Shown here in pieces: positions 49,552 to 57,356 of a stretch of DNA of 64,000 bases; position 1 is the stretch's first letter, and each line of letters opens with the position of its first letter. The DNA is from Agrobacterium tumefaciens (GTDB taxonomy: Bacteria > Pseudomonadota > Alphaproteobacteria > Rhizobiales > Rhizobiaceae). The notes beneath the pieces were generated by a model, which did not search any database, was not told where the DNA came from, and saw only the letters and a program-made list of their open reading frames with translations. The position numbers and the translations under genes were made by a program. Where the stretch lies: NCBI GenBank assembly GCA_025560025.1, contig CP048485.1, positions 1,736,001 to 1,800,000 of the forward strand, read 5' to 3'.

Positions 49552-50778
49552 ATGCCCACGTTCCGGTCGCGCAGCATCCTTTTTGCCGCCGCTCTCTCCC
49601 TTCTGTCTTCCAGCTCGGCTTTCGCCACGCCACCCGTTGCCTCACCTGAGGATCCCAAGCAGGTGGCTTGCGGCGGTGATATCGGCGCATTTCTTGAGGG
49701 CGTGAAAGCCGATGCCGCGGCCAAGGGCATTCCAGCCGACGCCATCCAGAAGGCGCTTGCCGGCGCGCAGATCGACCCGAAAGTGCTTTCGCGTGACCGC
49801 GCCCAGGGCGTCTTCCGCCAGACCTTCCTGGAATTCTCCCAGCGCACCGTCAGCCAGGCCCGTCTCGATATCGGCCGCAAGAAGCTTCAGGAGCTGTCAT
49901 CGACCTTTGCCCGTGCCGAAAACGAATTCGGCGTACCGGCCGGCGTCATCGCCGCCTTCTGGGCCATGGAAACCGATTTCGGCGCCGTTCAGGGTGATTT
50001 CAACACCCGCAACGCGCTGGTGACCCTGTCGCATGATTGCCGCCGCCCGGAACTCTTCCGCCCGCAGCTGCTGGCGCTCATCGAAATGGTCCAGCACGGC
50101 GATCTCGATCCCGCCGCCAATACCGGCGCATGGGCCGGTGAAATCGGTCAGGTGCAGATGCTGCCCAAGGACATCATCGCCTTCGGCGTCGACGGCGATG
50201 GCGACGGCCACATCAACGTCAAGAGCAGCGGACCGGATGCGATCCTGACCGCCGCAAAGTTCATCCAGCATCTCGGCTTCAAGAAGGGTGAGCCCTGGAT
50301 CCAGGAAGTCTCCATACCGGAAAACCTGCCCTGGGAAAAATCCGGCCTCGGCGGTCCGCTGACAGCCGGTGATTGGTTCGCGCTGGGCGTCACCCCGCGC
50401 GACGGCAACAGGAATTTTGCCGCCCTGCCCGCAGCCCTCATCATGCCGCAGGGACGCAAGGGACCGACCTTCATCACTTATCCGAATTTCAACATCTATC
50501 TGGAATGGAACCAGTCGTTCATCTACACGACCTCCGCCGCCTATTTCGCCACCCGCCTGATGGGCTCCCCCGTCTACAACAAGGGTAATCCAGAGCCCGG
50601 CTTCGATGACGCGACGATGAAGGAGCTTCAGACCAAGCTCGAAGCGCGCGGCCACAATGTCGGCAAGGTGGATGGCATCCTCGGCTCCGGCACCCGTGTC
50701 GCCATCCAGAAGGAACAGCAGCGCCTCGGCATCCCCGCGGATGGCTGGCCGTCGACTGCCCTTCTGCAGGCGCTTTAA
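49552..50778 (+). CDS. MltB-type lytic transglycosylase with PG-binding domain
   Basis: The 408-residue protein has a signal peptide (PTFRSRSILFAAALSLLSSS, cleavage near AFA), an MltB-type catalytic domain (SLT_2/GH103) and a C-terminal peptidoglycan-binding domain (MKELQTKLEARGHNVGKVDGILGSGTRVAI). The catalytic glutamate is Glu140 in FWAMETDFGAVQG. WAGEIGQVQMLP and DGDGDGHINVKSS are typical of the family. GAGGAAA precedes the ATG at 49552. No lipobox is seen, so it is likely soluble in the periplasm. A terminator follows. Confidence 0.93.
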   Translation: MPTFRSRSILFAAALSLLSSSSAFATPPVASPEDPKQVACGGDIGAFLEGVKADAAAKGIPADAIQKALAGAQIDPKVLSRDRAQGVFRQTFLEFSQRTVSQARLDIGRKKLQELSSTFARAENEFGVPAGVIAAFWAMETDFGAVQGDFNTRNALVTLSHDCRRPELFRPQLLALIEMVQHGDLDPAANTGAWAGEIGQVQMLPKDIIAFGVDGDGDGHINVKSSGPDAILTAAKFIQHLGFKKGEPWIQEVSIPENLPWEKSGLGGPLTAGDWFALGVTPRDGNRNFAALPAALIMPQGRKGPTFITYPNFNIYLEWNQSFIYTTSAAYFATRLMGSPVYNKGNPEPGFDDATMKELQTKLEARGHNVGKVDGILGSGTRVAIQKEQQRLGIPADGWPSTALLQAL

Positions 50779-50851
50779 CCTGTCTTAACGTCGCATACCG
50801 GCCCTTAATCTATCGGCCGGAATCAGGGCGAAATCGTTAATCTCGACCGGA

Positions 50852-50888
50852 TGACTGGGGATAACACCCCGGTCATTTACTTTTTTTA
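50852..50888 (+). terminator. Rho-independent terminator after the MltB-type gene
   Basis: TGACTGGGG pairs with CCCCGGTCA (one T-G pair) around a 6-base loop and is followed by TTTAC and seven T, 73 bp after the stop codon. Confidence 0.75.
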
Positions 50889-51055
50889 AAGATATGAAGC
50901 ACTGCGTGATGGGAAAATAAATATTTATTTTCAATAGCTTGCAGAAATTACTTTTTCACTCCGCCGCAAACCGTGCTGCACCGCATCACAGAAACCGCTT
51001 TTCAACTGCCACAAAACGGTCATATTATCGAACCTGTCAACAACAGGAGGCACCC

Positions 51056-51133
51056 ATGGGACTTACAAAATCTCTCAATGCCTTGGCAGTCGGTTTGGCG
51101 TTTTTGTTCGTAGCGATGATGCTTTTCATCTGA
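51056..51133 (+). CDS. Small single-span membrane protein (25 residues)
   Basis: The frame encodes MGLTKSLNALAVGLAFLFVA and five more residues (MMLFI). After a short polar start it is one hydrophobic helix. AGGAGG lies 5 bases before the ATG, one of the best ribosome-binding sites in the window, and a strong terminator follows 50 bp later, so it looks like a complete monocistronic gene. I recall similar tiny proteins in other Rhizobiaceae but cannot name a family. The function is unknown; such peptides often modulate membrane complexes. Confidence 0.65.
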   Translation: MGLTKSLNALAVGLAFLFVAMMLFI

Positions 51134-51182
51134 CGAGACGTGAAGACCAAACGCAATTAAGAACCGTAGATGACACGAATTT

Positions 51183-51216
51183 AAAAAGCGCAGGCCCCAC
51201 GGGACCTGCGCTTTTT
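51183..51216. terminator. Bidirectional terminator between the small membrane protein gene and metF
   Basis: AAAAAGCGCAGG pairs with CCTGCGCTTTTT around a GC-rich loop. T runs leave on both strands, so it can end both the 51056 transcript and the sahR-metF transcript. Confidence 0.85.
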
Positions 51217-51242
51217 TCATGTCTGTAATCTGCTGGGTGAAA

Positions 51243-52136
51243 TCAGGCTGCGCTGCGGCGCAGACGCTCCAGACCGAGATTTTCAAGCACCGCATCGACC
51301 AACGGCGCGCGGTTCATGGTGTAGAGATGGAATTCGTTGACACCGCGCCGCTGCAGATCGGCGATCTGCTCGGCAGCGACCTCAGCGGCCACACGGGCGC
51401 GCCCTTCAATGTCATCGTCATAGCCTTCGAAACGCTCATCCAGGAAGCCGGGAACACTCGTACCGCAGCGGCCGGCGAAACGCTTGAGCTGGGTGAGGTT
51501 CTGGATCGGCATGATGCCCGGAACCACCGGAATGGTAATGCCCGCAGCCGTCACCCGCTCCATATAGCGTTCGAACACGTCATTATCGAAGAAGAACTGT
51601 GTCAGCGCCCGGGTCGCGCCATTGTCCGCCTTGCGCTTCAGCATGTCGATATCAACAGCTTCGCTTGCACTTTCCGGATGCTTCTCCGGATAGGCCGATA
51701 CGGAAATCTCGAAATCGCCGATCTCGCGCAGGCCCTTCACCAGAGCCGCAGCGTTCTCGTAACCTTCCGGATGCGGCTTGTAGGCCGTGCCGATGCCGGT
51801 GGAGGGGTCGCCACGCAGCGCCACGAAATGGCGAACGCCGGCATTGCGAAACTCTTCAATGACCTGATGCACGTCGTCACGGCTGGCATCCACGCAGGTC
51901 AGATGCGCAGCGGTCGACAGATGGCTGTCACCGATCATCCGCCGCACCGCATCCAGCGTCGGCGCCTTGGTGGAACCACCGGCACCATAGGTGACGGACA
52001 CGAAATCCGGATTCCATTTTTTAAGCTCTGCGACCGTTTCCCAGAGGTGGGTTTCCATCTCGGGATTCTTGGGCGGAAAAAATTCGAAAGATAACCGGAT
52101 ATCGCCATTTTGGCGCGCGGTTTCCGACCTCAACAT
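51243..52136 (-). CDS. metF: 5,10-methylenetetrahydrofolate reductase MetF
   Basis: MetF is an FAD enzyme that makes 5-methyl-THF for methionine synthesis. The 297-residue TIM-barrel protein shows SFEFFPPKNPEME, VTYGAGGSTK, HLTCVDASRDDV and RGDPSTGIG. I chose the ATG at 52136, with GGGAGG about 7 bases upstream, over the open frame to 52181; it starts one base after the stop of the ArsR-methyltransferase gene. The two genes are clearly one operon, placing metF under the control of that regulator. Confidence 0.94.
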   Translation of the reverse strand: MLRSETARQNGDIRLSFEFFPPKNPEMETHLWETVAELKKWNPDFVSVTYGAGGSTKAPTLDAVRRMIGDSHLSTAAHLTCVDASRDDVHQVIEEFRNAGVRHFVALRGDPSTGIGTAYKPHPEGYENAAALVKGLREIGDFEISVSAYPEKHPESASEAVDIDMLKRKADNGATRALTQFFFDNDVFERYMERVTAAGITIPVVPGIMPIQNLTQLKRFAGRCGTSVPGFLDERFEGYDDDIEGRARVAAEVAAEQIADLQRRGVNEFHLYTMNRAPLVDAVLENLGLERLRRSAA

Positions 52137-52137
52137 A

Positions 52138-53151
52138 TCATGCCCTCCCGGCAGCAAGTAAAACGGCCTCTTGCACCACATCGTCTGCCATCAGCAGCCG
52201 CTGGTCACGGGCAACCCAAATCGTAACATCCAGTGCTTCGTCGGACGCTTTTTCAGAATGAAGATCGACAGCGCGCTCCAGAGAAAGCCCCGCCTTCTTC
52301 AGCCACTCTTCCATCAGTGGATGCGAAAAGCCCAGCCGCACATGCGCATGCTCGTCGCGCAGATATTCAAAGGAATGCGGCGCCAGATCGATAACGATCA
52401 GCCGCCCGCCGGGACGCAGCATGCGCGCGGCTTCGGACAGCGCGATTTCCGGCTGGTCGAGGAAATGCAGAACCTGATGGATGACGATCAGATCGAAATC
52501 CTGACCTTCCAACGGCAGATTGAGAATATCGCCATGGCGCACGGATGCATTGACCACGCCCGCCTTGTCGAGATTGGCGCGCGCCACCGAGAGCATGTCG
52601 CGGCTGGCATCAACGCCGATCGCCCGGCGATAGATGCCGCTCAGAAGCTGCAGAATGCGCCCGGTGCCGGTGCCGAGATCGAGAAGCGAATCGATGGGCG
52701 TCGTGCCAACCAGCTTCAGGAGCGCACCTTCCACGGCCTCGTCGCTGACATGCAGGCGGCGCAGCTCGTCCCAGGCGGAGGCGTTGCGGCTGAAATAATC
52801 CTGCGCCCGCTCCGCCCGAACCCGTTTGACGGTGGCAAGCCGCTCGCTGTCGCGCTGGAGAACGGCATCGGAGGGCGATGCGGCGCCAAGCAGCTGCCGG
52901 ACAACAATGGCGGGCTCACCATCCTGCCGCAAACGGAAATAGGCCCAAGCGCCTTCCTGATAACGTTCGATCAGCCCCTCTTCCGTCAAAAGCTTGAGAT
53001 GACGGGAAATGCGCGGCTGCGACTGGCCGAGAATTTCGGTAAGATCGGTGACAGTCAGATCGCCGGCCGCCAAAAGCGCCAGCAAGCGAAAGCGCGTGGG
53101 CTCACCCGCCGCCTTCAGAAGATCCACCAATTTGTCCAGACCGAACGCCAC
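52138..53151 (-). CDS. sahR: ArsR-type regulator fused to a SAM methyltransferase domain (SahR-like)
   Basis: The 337-residue protein has an N-terminal ArsR winged helix (about residues 5-85, with DLTVTDLTEILGQSQPRISRHLKLL) and a class I methyltransferase-like domain with motif I LLDLGTGTGR at 156-165. No metal-binding ELCVCDL motif is present. Fusions of this kind beside methionine genes were described as SahR, a regulator that senses S-adenosylhomocysteine; I assign the name from domain layout and linkage to metF. A perfect palindrome 30 bp upstream of the start suggests autoregulation. Confidence 0.85.
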   Translation of the reverse strand: MAFGLDKLVDLLKAAGEPTRFRLLALLAAGDLTVTDLTEILGQSQPRISRHLKLLTEEGLIERYQEGAWAYFRLRQDGEPAIVVRQLLGAASPSDAVLQRDSERLATVKRVRAERAQDYFSRNASAWDELRRLHVSDEAVEGALLKLVGTTPIDSLLDLGTGTGRILQLLSGIYRRAIGVDASRDMLSVARANLDKAGVVNASVRHGDILNLPLEGQDFDLIVIHQVLHFLDQPEIALSEAARMLRPGGRLIVIDLAPHSFEYLRDEHAHVRLGFSHPLMEEWLKKAGLSLERAVDLHSEKASDEALDVTIWVARDQRLLMADDVVQEAVLLAAGRA

Positions 53152-53180
53152 TCTGCCGCGCCTCGCAAGCTAATCAAGAT

Positions 53181-53196
53181 ATAAAGATATCTTTAT
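53181..53196. promoter_or_regulatory. Candidate SahR operator
   Basis: ATAAAGATATCTTTAT is a perfect 16-bp palindrome, 30 bp before the sahR start, in the gap that must contain the sahR-metF promoter. Perfect AT-rich palindromes are usual for ArsR-type dimers. Confidence 0.7.
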
Positions 53197-53264
53197 GTCG
53201 ATGTGGCGTTCGATGCAAGCGTAAAGTGTCGTGAGACACGATCATGTCCACTTATTAGACGGAA

Positions 53265-53290
53265 AAAGGCCCGCTTTGCGGCGGGCCTTT
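53265..53290 (-). terminator. Rho-independent terminator after ettA
   Basis: AAAGGCCCGC and GCGGGCCTTT form a 10-bp stem with a 6-base loop. On the minus strand it follows the ettA stop by 20 bp and ends in a T run. Confidence 0.8.
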
Positions 53291-53310
53291 CTGAGAGATC
53301 TGGAAAGGGA

Positions 53311-54960
53311 TCAGCGCGTCAGGCGCTTGTAGCTCACCCGGCCGGGCTTGATGCTTTCCGGGCCCAGGCGGCGAACCTTGTCCTTTTCGTAGTCTTCGAA
53401 GTTGCCTTCGAACCATTCCACATGGCTGTCACCCTCGAAAGCGAGGATGTGGGTGGCCAGGCGGTCGAGGAACATGCGGTCGTGGCTGATGATAACGGCG
53501 CAACCGGCGAAGGCTTCCAGCGCTTCTTCGAGCGCTGCCAGCGTTTCCGTATCAAGGTCGTTGGTCGGTTCGTCGAGCAGCAGAACGTTGCCGCCGGCCT
53601 TCAGCATCTTGGCGAGGTGTACGCGGTTACGCTGACCACCCGAGAGATTGCCGACCTTCTGCTGCTGATCGCCGCCCTTGAAGTTGAAGGCGCCGCAATA
53701 AGCACGCGAGTTCACTTCGAACTTGCCGAGCTTGATGATGTCGTTACCACCGGAGATTTCCTCCCAGACGGTCTTGTCACCCGCCAGCGTATCGCGGCTC
53801 TGGTCGACATAACCGAGCTGAACCGTCTCACCAACCGTGACCGAACCGCTATCCGGCTTTTCCTGACCGGTGATCATCTTGAACAGCGTGGACTTACCAG
53901 CACCGTTTGGACCGATGACGCCGACAATGCCGCCGGGCGGCAGCTTGAAGGATAGGTTCTCGATCAGTACGCGATCGCCATAGGACTTGGTGAGGTTTTC
54001 GGCCTCGATGACCACGCGGCCAAGACGCTCGGCGACCGGAATGACGATCTGCGCATCGCCGGGACGGCGGTTTTCCGCTGCTTCCACGAGCTCGTCATAG
54101 GCCTTGATACGCGCCTTGGATTTCGTCTGGCGTGCCTTCGGACTGGAGGCGATCCACTCGCTTTCGCGGCTGATGGCCTTCTGGCGCGATGCGTCTTCAC
54201 GGGCTTCCTGCTGCATGCGCTTGGCTTTCGCCTGCAGGTAAGCGGAGTAATTGCCTTCGTAAGGAATGCCGCGGCCACGGTCGAGCTCGAGAATCCAGCC
54301 CGTGACGTTGTCGAGGAAGTAGCGGTCGTGGGTGATCATCATCACGGCGCCGGGGTAATCACGCAGGTGCTTTTCAAGCCAGGCGATGGTTTCCGCGTCA
54401 AGGTGGTTGGTCGGTTCGTCGAGCAGCAGCAGGTCCGGCTGCGACAGCAGCAGACGGCAGAGCGCCACACGACGGCGTTCACCGCCCGAAAGACCGGTTA
54501 CGGCCGAGTCGCCGGGCGGGCAACGCAGCGCGTCCATGGCCATCTCGACCTGGTTTTCCAGATCCCAGAGATTCTGGCTGTCGATGATGTCCTGAAGCTT
54601 CGCGCCCTCATCCGCCGTTTCGTCGGAATAGTTCATCATCAATTCGTTGTAGCGGTCGACGATGGCCGTCTTGCTCGCCACGCCTTCCATGACGTTTTCC
54701 ATCACGGTCTTGTTTTCGTCGAGCTTCGGCTCCTGCTCGAGATAACCGAGCGTCGCGCCTTCGGCCAGCCAGGCCTCACCGGTATATTCCTTGTCGAGAC
54801 CGGCCATGATTTTCAGAACAGTCGACTTACCGGCACCGTTCGGGCCGAGGATACCGATCTTGGCGTCGGGGTAGAAGGAGAGATGAACGTTCTCCAGAAC
54901 CTTCTTCGCGCCATAGGCCTTGTTCAGCCCGGCCATGTGATAGATGAATTGACGTGCCAT
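53311..54960 (-). CDS. ettA: Energy-dependent translational throttle protein EttA (ABC-F)
   Basis: EttA binds the ribosomal E site and gates the first peptide bond according to ATP/ADP. The 549-residue protein has two ABC domains and no membrane segments. Walker A motifs are GPNGAGKSTVLKIMAG and GPNGAGKSTLFKMITG; signatures are LSGGERRRVALCRLL and LSGGQRNRVHLAKML; Walker B segments are LLLLDEPTNHLD and VLLLDEPTNDLD. The length matches E. coli EttA (555). It is monocistronic with its own terminator. Confidence 0.95.
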   Translation of the reverse strand: MARQFIYHMAGLNKAYGAKKVLENVHLSFYPDAKIGILGPNGAGKSTVLKIMAGLDKEYTGEAWLAEGATLGYLEQEPKLDENKTVMENVMEGVASKTAIVDRYNELMMNYSDETADEGAKLQDIIDSQNLWDLENQVEMAMDALRCPPGDSAVTGLSGGERRRVALCRLLLSQPDLLLLDEPTNHLDAETIAWLEKHLRDYPGAVMMITHDRYFLDNVTGWILELDRGRGIPYEGNYSAYLQAKAKRMQQEAREDASRQKAISRESEWIASSPKARQTKSKARIKAYDELVEAAENRRPGDAQIVIPVAERLGRVVIEAENLTKSYGDRVLIENLSFKLPPGGIVGVIGPNGAGKSTLFKMITGQEKPDSGSVTVGETVQLGYVDQSRDTLAGDKTVWEEISGGNDIIKLGKFEVNSRAYCGAFNFKGGDQQQKVGNLSGGQRNRVHLAKMLKAGGNVLLLDEPTNDLDTETLAALEEALEAFAGCAVIISHDRMFLDRLATHILAFEGDSHVEWFEGNFEDYEKDKVRRLGPESIKPGRVSYKRLTR

Positions 54961-55087
54961 TGTAGCGAATGCTCCACATCGGATTTTTAAGAGTACGTAT
55001 CGGGAAATTTGCCGCTATGTAGGGTAAATAGGACCTTGGGGCAACCTCTGGCACGATTATGACCCCATGATTATGACAAGGGACATT

Positions 55088-56053
55088 ATGGCAGGCGCGA
55101 TAACGAACGACACGACGGACGACTTCGCCTTCGGCCGGATTGAAAGGCTGGAGGCCCCCTCCGGCGCTTCCATCGCCTTTCGCCACCAGCCCTCCGCTCT
55201 TACCCGGGCGCGCGGCGTGCTGATGATCTGCCATGGGCTTGTGGACCATGCCGGGCGTTATCGCCGTCTTGCCGACGTCATGTCGAAGCAGGGCTTTGAA
55301 GTCTATGCCCACGATCACCGTGGCCATGGCCGCACGAAGGCTGCCGACGCGCCTCTCGGTCGTTTCGCCTGGAAAGACGGAGCAGGCAAGGTCGTCGCCG
55401 ATGTCATGGCGATGCGGCGGATGGTCGGCGAAAGACATCCCGGCCTGCCGGTAATCCTGTTCGGCCATTCCATGGGCGGCCTCGTGGCGCTTAACACCGC
55501 CGTCAGTCACCCGGATGCCTTCGATGGCCTCTCCATTTGGAACTCCAATCTCAATCCCGGCTTCATGGGCCGTGTCGCGCAGGTTCTGCTGCGTCTCGAA
55601 AAGATGCTGAAAGGCTCGGATGTGCCGAGCGCCATTCTGCCGAAGGCAACCTTCCGCGTATGGAATGCGAAAATGCCGGAAAAACGCACCCATGCGGACT
55701 GGCTAAGCCACGACAGGGCGGCGGTGGACGCCTATGTGGAAGACCCGCTCTGCCAGTTCGAGGCGAGCGTTTCCCTGTGGCAGGATGTCTTCGAACTCTC
55801 CTATCGCGCACCGAAACTCATCGAGCGGCTGCCAAAAAACCTGCCGCTTCTGCTCGTCAGCGGCGACCAGGACGCGGCGACCAATGACGGCAAAGAGATC
55901 GTCTGGCTGGCGGAGCGTTTCCGCGAGGCGGGTTTCAGCCATGTCGAGCACACGATCTACAAGGGCATGCGGCACGAGACGCTCAACGAAATCGGCTGGC
56001 AACCCGTCGCGGCGGATTTTGCCGCCTGGTGCGGCCGCATCATCGGCGATTGA
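55088..56053 (+). CDS. Alpha/beta hydrolase (lysophospholipase/monoacylglycerol lipase-like)
   Basis: The 321-residue protein has the Hydrolase_4 fold. The nucleophile elbow is GHSMGG (Ser128 from the chosen start), the acid is in LLLVSGDQDAATN and the histidine in KGMRHETLNE. HGLVDHAGRYRRLADVM and YAHDHRGHGRT are typical of monoacylglycerol lipase and PldB-like enzymes. AAGGGA precedes the ATG at 55088; the frame also opens at 55067. It probably acts on lysolipids or acylglycerols, though the exact substrate is open. Confidence 0.88.
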   Translation: MAGAITNDTTDDFAFGRIERLEAPSGASIAFRHQPSALTRARGVLMICHGLVDHAGRYRRLADVMSKQGFEVYAHDHRGHGRTKAADAPLGRFAWKDGAGKVVADVMAMRRMVGERHPGLPVILFGHSMGGLVALNTAVSHPDAFDGLSIWNSNLNPGFMGRVAQVLLRLEKMLKGSDVPSAILPKATFRVWNAKMPEKRTHADWLSHDRAAVDAYVEDPLCQFEASVSLWQDVFELSYRAPKLIERLPKNLPLLLVSGDQDAATNDGKEIVWLAERFREAGFSHVEHTIYKGMRHETLNEIGWQPVAADFAAWCGRIIGD

Positions 56054-56153
56054 GGGGCCTTTGCCGAAACGGAATAAGTCCATGAGATAAAATCACATGC
56101 GGCGGGGCAAGCAGCGGTCTATAAACCGGCAGACACAAAATACCGGGGGACCG

Positions 56154-57356
56154 ATGACCGACATGCCGAACAGGAAACCGCCGCTATCAGGCATTCGCGT
56201 CATCGAGCTGGCGCGTGTTCTGGCCGGTCCCTGGGCTGGGCAGATGCTGGCCGATATGGGTGCTGACGTTATCAAGGTCGAAAACCCCGAGGGCGGCGAC
56301 GATACCCGCGCATGGGGACCGCCCTTCGTCGAAAGCGATGATGGAGAAAACCTCTCCGCCGCCTATTACCACGCCACCAATCGCGGCAAACGCTCCATCG
56401 TCGCCGATCTGAAAACGCCCGAGGGCTGCGAGCTGGTGCGCCGGCTGGTGCGCACCGCCGATGTCGTCATCGAGAACTTCAAGCACGGCGGGCTTGCCAA
56501 ATATGGCCTCGACTACGAGAGCCTGAGAGTGCTCAATCCGAAACTGATCTATTGCTCCATCACCGGCTTCGGCCAGACCGGGCCTTATGCCGATCTCGCC
56601 GGATATGATTATATCGTGCAGGGCATGTCTGGCTTCATGTCTATCACGGGCGAAGCGGATGGCCAGCCGATGAAGGCGGGCGTGGCGGTTGCCGATATTT
56701 TCACCGGCATCTATTCCGTGTCAGCCATTCAGGCGGCGCTGATCCACGCCATCCGCACCGGCGAAGGCCAGCATATCGACATGGCGCTTCTCGATGTGCA
56801 ATCGGCCGTGCTCGCCAACCAGAACATGAATTACCTGATTTCCGGCAAGCCGCCCGTTCGGCTCGGCAACGCCCACCCGAATATTTCCCCCTATGAGGTG
56901 GTGCCGACGGCCGATGGTTTCCTGATCCTTGCGGTCGGCAATGACGGCCAGTTCCGCCGCCTCTGCACCATTCTCGGCATCGGCGCGATTGCCGATGACG
57001 AACGTTACGCGACGAACAAGGCTCGCGTGGCCCACAAAACGGAAGTCCGGCAGATCGTTTCCACCGAAACGCTGAAATGGCAGAAGCGCGATCTTCTGAC
57101 CGCCTGCGAAAAGAACGCCGTCCCCGCCGGGCCGATCAATTCCATCGAGGAAATGTTCGCCGACCCGCAGGTGAAAGCCCGTGGTCTTCGCGTCGATCTG
57201 GAAGCGGAAGACGGCACCGTCATCCCCGGTGTCCGCACACCCATTATCATGTCGCAAACGCCGCTGCGTTATGAACGCCCGAGCCCCAAGCTCGGCGAAC
57301 ATCAGGCGCAGGTGCTGGCCGAACTGGAAAACATCGAAAGGACCACGACGCCATGA
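56154..57356 (+). CDS. CaiB/BaiF family CoA-transferase
   Basis: The 400-residue class III CoA-transferase shows IRVIELARVLAGPWAGQMLADMGADVIKVE at the start, NRGKRSIVADLKTPEG, and the catalytic aspartate in HIDMALLDVQSA (Asp214), the position of Asp169 of formyl-CoA transferase. GGGGGACCG precedes the ATG at 56154. Its stop overlaps the start of a ThDP enzyme by 4 bp, an arrangement that recalls formyl-CoA transferase with oxalyl-CoA decarboxylase, but the acyl substrate cannot be read from sequence. Confidence 0.9.
   Translation: MTDMPNRKPPLSGIRVIELARVLAGPWAGQMLADMGADVIKVENPEGGDDTRAWGPPFVESDDGENLSAAYYHATNRGKRSIVADLKTPEGCELVRRLVRTADVVIENFKHGGLAKYGLDYESLRVLNPKLIYCSITGFGQTGPYADLAGYDYIVQGMSGFMSITGEADGQPMKAGVAVADIFTGIYSVSAIQAALIHAIRTGEGQHIDMALLDVQSAVLANQNMNYLISGKPPVRLGNAHPNISPYEVVPTADGFLILAVGNDGQFRRLCTILGIGAIADDERYATNKARVAHKTEVRQIVSTETLKWQKRDLLTACEKNAVPAGPINSIEEMFADPQVKARGLRVDLEAEDGTVIPGVRTPIIMSQTPLRYERPSPKLGEHQAQVLAELENIERTTTP

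Noticed and set aside
52137..53200. SAM riboswitch upstream of metF
   Set aside because: There is no leader: metF starts one base after sahR. Control is better explained by the regulator and its palindrome.
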